This document shows, piece after piece, positions 63,319-64,000 of a DNA stretch of 64,000 nt (position 1 is the first letter of the stretch; the number at the start of each line of letters is the position of its first letter). This DNA comes from Gymnogyps californianus (lineage: Eukaryota; Chordata; Aves; Accipitriformes; Cathartidae). The notes beneath the pieces were generated by a model. The model made no database searches, was not told where the DNA came from, and was given only the letters and a program-made list of their open reading frames with translations. The stretch is from contig NC_059473.1 in the NCBI RefSeq assembly GCF_018139145.2, forward strand, positions 66,632,707 through 66,696,706. Reading direction: 5' to 3'. The position numbers and the translations under genes are program-made.

Positions 63319-63644
63319 CAAAGAGGTTTTAAGACACAAAAGGAGTGCCCACCTTTGGGCTATTGTTCCTTCAATTCCCAGGAGAAGTAAGGCTCAGGCT
63401 TTCCTGATGAACTGCTGAGCCAACACACAACCAGGAATTCAGGCAGGGAACTTCACAGGGCAGAAGTCATAACCTTCACAGAAGTGTGATATAGACAGTG
63501 GACCTCGTCTCCACAGTCAGTAAGGGTGTCTACAGACTCCTCCACACCTGGAATGGCTCCAACTATATATATCTGTCCAACCACGTGGCCCTGAAGTGTG
63601 CAGACACATTCTTACATGCATACAAAGCAAAACCACTTATTCTT

Positions 63645-63712
63645 AAATCATGGAACTATAGAATAATTTAGGCTGGAAGAGACCTCCACAACTAACTCCG
63701 AAGTTAGATCAG
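63645..63712 (-). mobile_element. CR1 3'-tip fragment
   Basis: The plus-strand text AAATCATGGAACTATAGAAT, then TTTAGGCTGGAAGAGACCTC, is the usual reverse-complemented CR1 3' end (octamer tail followed by the conserved GGTTGGAAGGGACCTC block). Only about 68 bp is recognisable. It lies about 330 bp beyond the LTR at 62741-63318. Confidence 0.8.
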
Positions 63713-64000
63713 GTATGCAATTCACATTTATTTTCCTATAAACTGCAAAGGAAGACAAAAGAAAGACTTATTTCTGTTATATAAGAAACAGTTCAGAAAG
63801 TGCTGAAATGATCTAGTCATGCGTGCCATGTAAGACACATGATTCAAGTCTTTGTTCAAGCCATCAAGAAGATTACCAAATTGCTTGTATGCAGTATAGT
63901 ACATCAAACCTTGCTCCTTACAACTCGTAGCGTGACAACTGCTCCTGAACTCACAGGGTTTGTGTAAATTATCCAGTCCTACATGCAGACATCTGGACCA

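Noticed and set aside
1..64000. Search for tRNA, rRNA, CRISPR arrays or bacterial-type operons
   Set aside because: None seen by eye; the composition and repeats are those of a vertebrate nuclear genome.

Overview
The window looks like nuclear DNA from a bird, most likely a neognath. It is AT-rich and sparsely genic. Its recognisable repeats are CR1 LINE fragments and solo endogenous-retrovirus LTRs of types familiar from bird genomes, with no mammalian SINEs. There are no operons, CRISPR arrays or convincing tRNA/rRNA genes. Most open frames are short chance frames, or lie inside LTRs.

The only protein gene I can support is TMEM200A on the minus strand. Its coding sequence (21710-23185, 491 codons) is uninterrupted in one exon and has the same length as the human protein. 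The exon starts at a clear splice acceptor 16 bases before the ATG, so at least one upstream non-coding exon must lie at higher coordinates, either in 23.2-64 kb or beyond the window. The 3' UTR probably runs from 21709 down to overlapping AATAAA signals near 20038-20048. In this reading 23.2-64 kb is intron or upstream flank, and 1-20 kb is downstream flank.

Mobile elements: six solo LTRs of two families. Four are about 575-620 bp (1922-2543 and 17758-18331 in minus orientation; 35688-36274 and 62741-63318 in plus). Two are about 1.15-1.2 kb (6461-7616 and 27352-28542, both minus). Each is flanked by a 5-bp target-site duplication, four perfect and two with one mismatch. This fits ERVL-like integration followed by LTR-LTR recombination. 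CR1 remnants of different ages lie at 12045-12130, 14820-16140, 18845-19414, 32726-33170 and 63645-63712.

The least explained items are: a pair of inverted, coding-like segments about 4 kb apart (49.2 and 53.4 kb) that resemble each other at protein level; a GC-rich block at 55.5-56.2 kb; a tandem repeat beside a 24-bp perfect palindrome at 48.4-48.5 kb; a donor-like site next to a direct repeat at 12.2-12.3 kb; and a GAGCT pentanucleotide array at 9.87 kb. I found no new multi-gene system.
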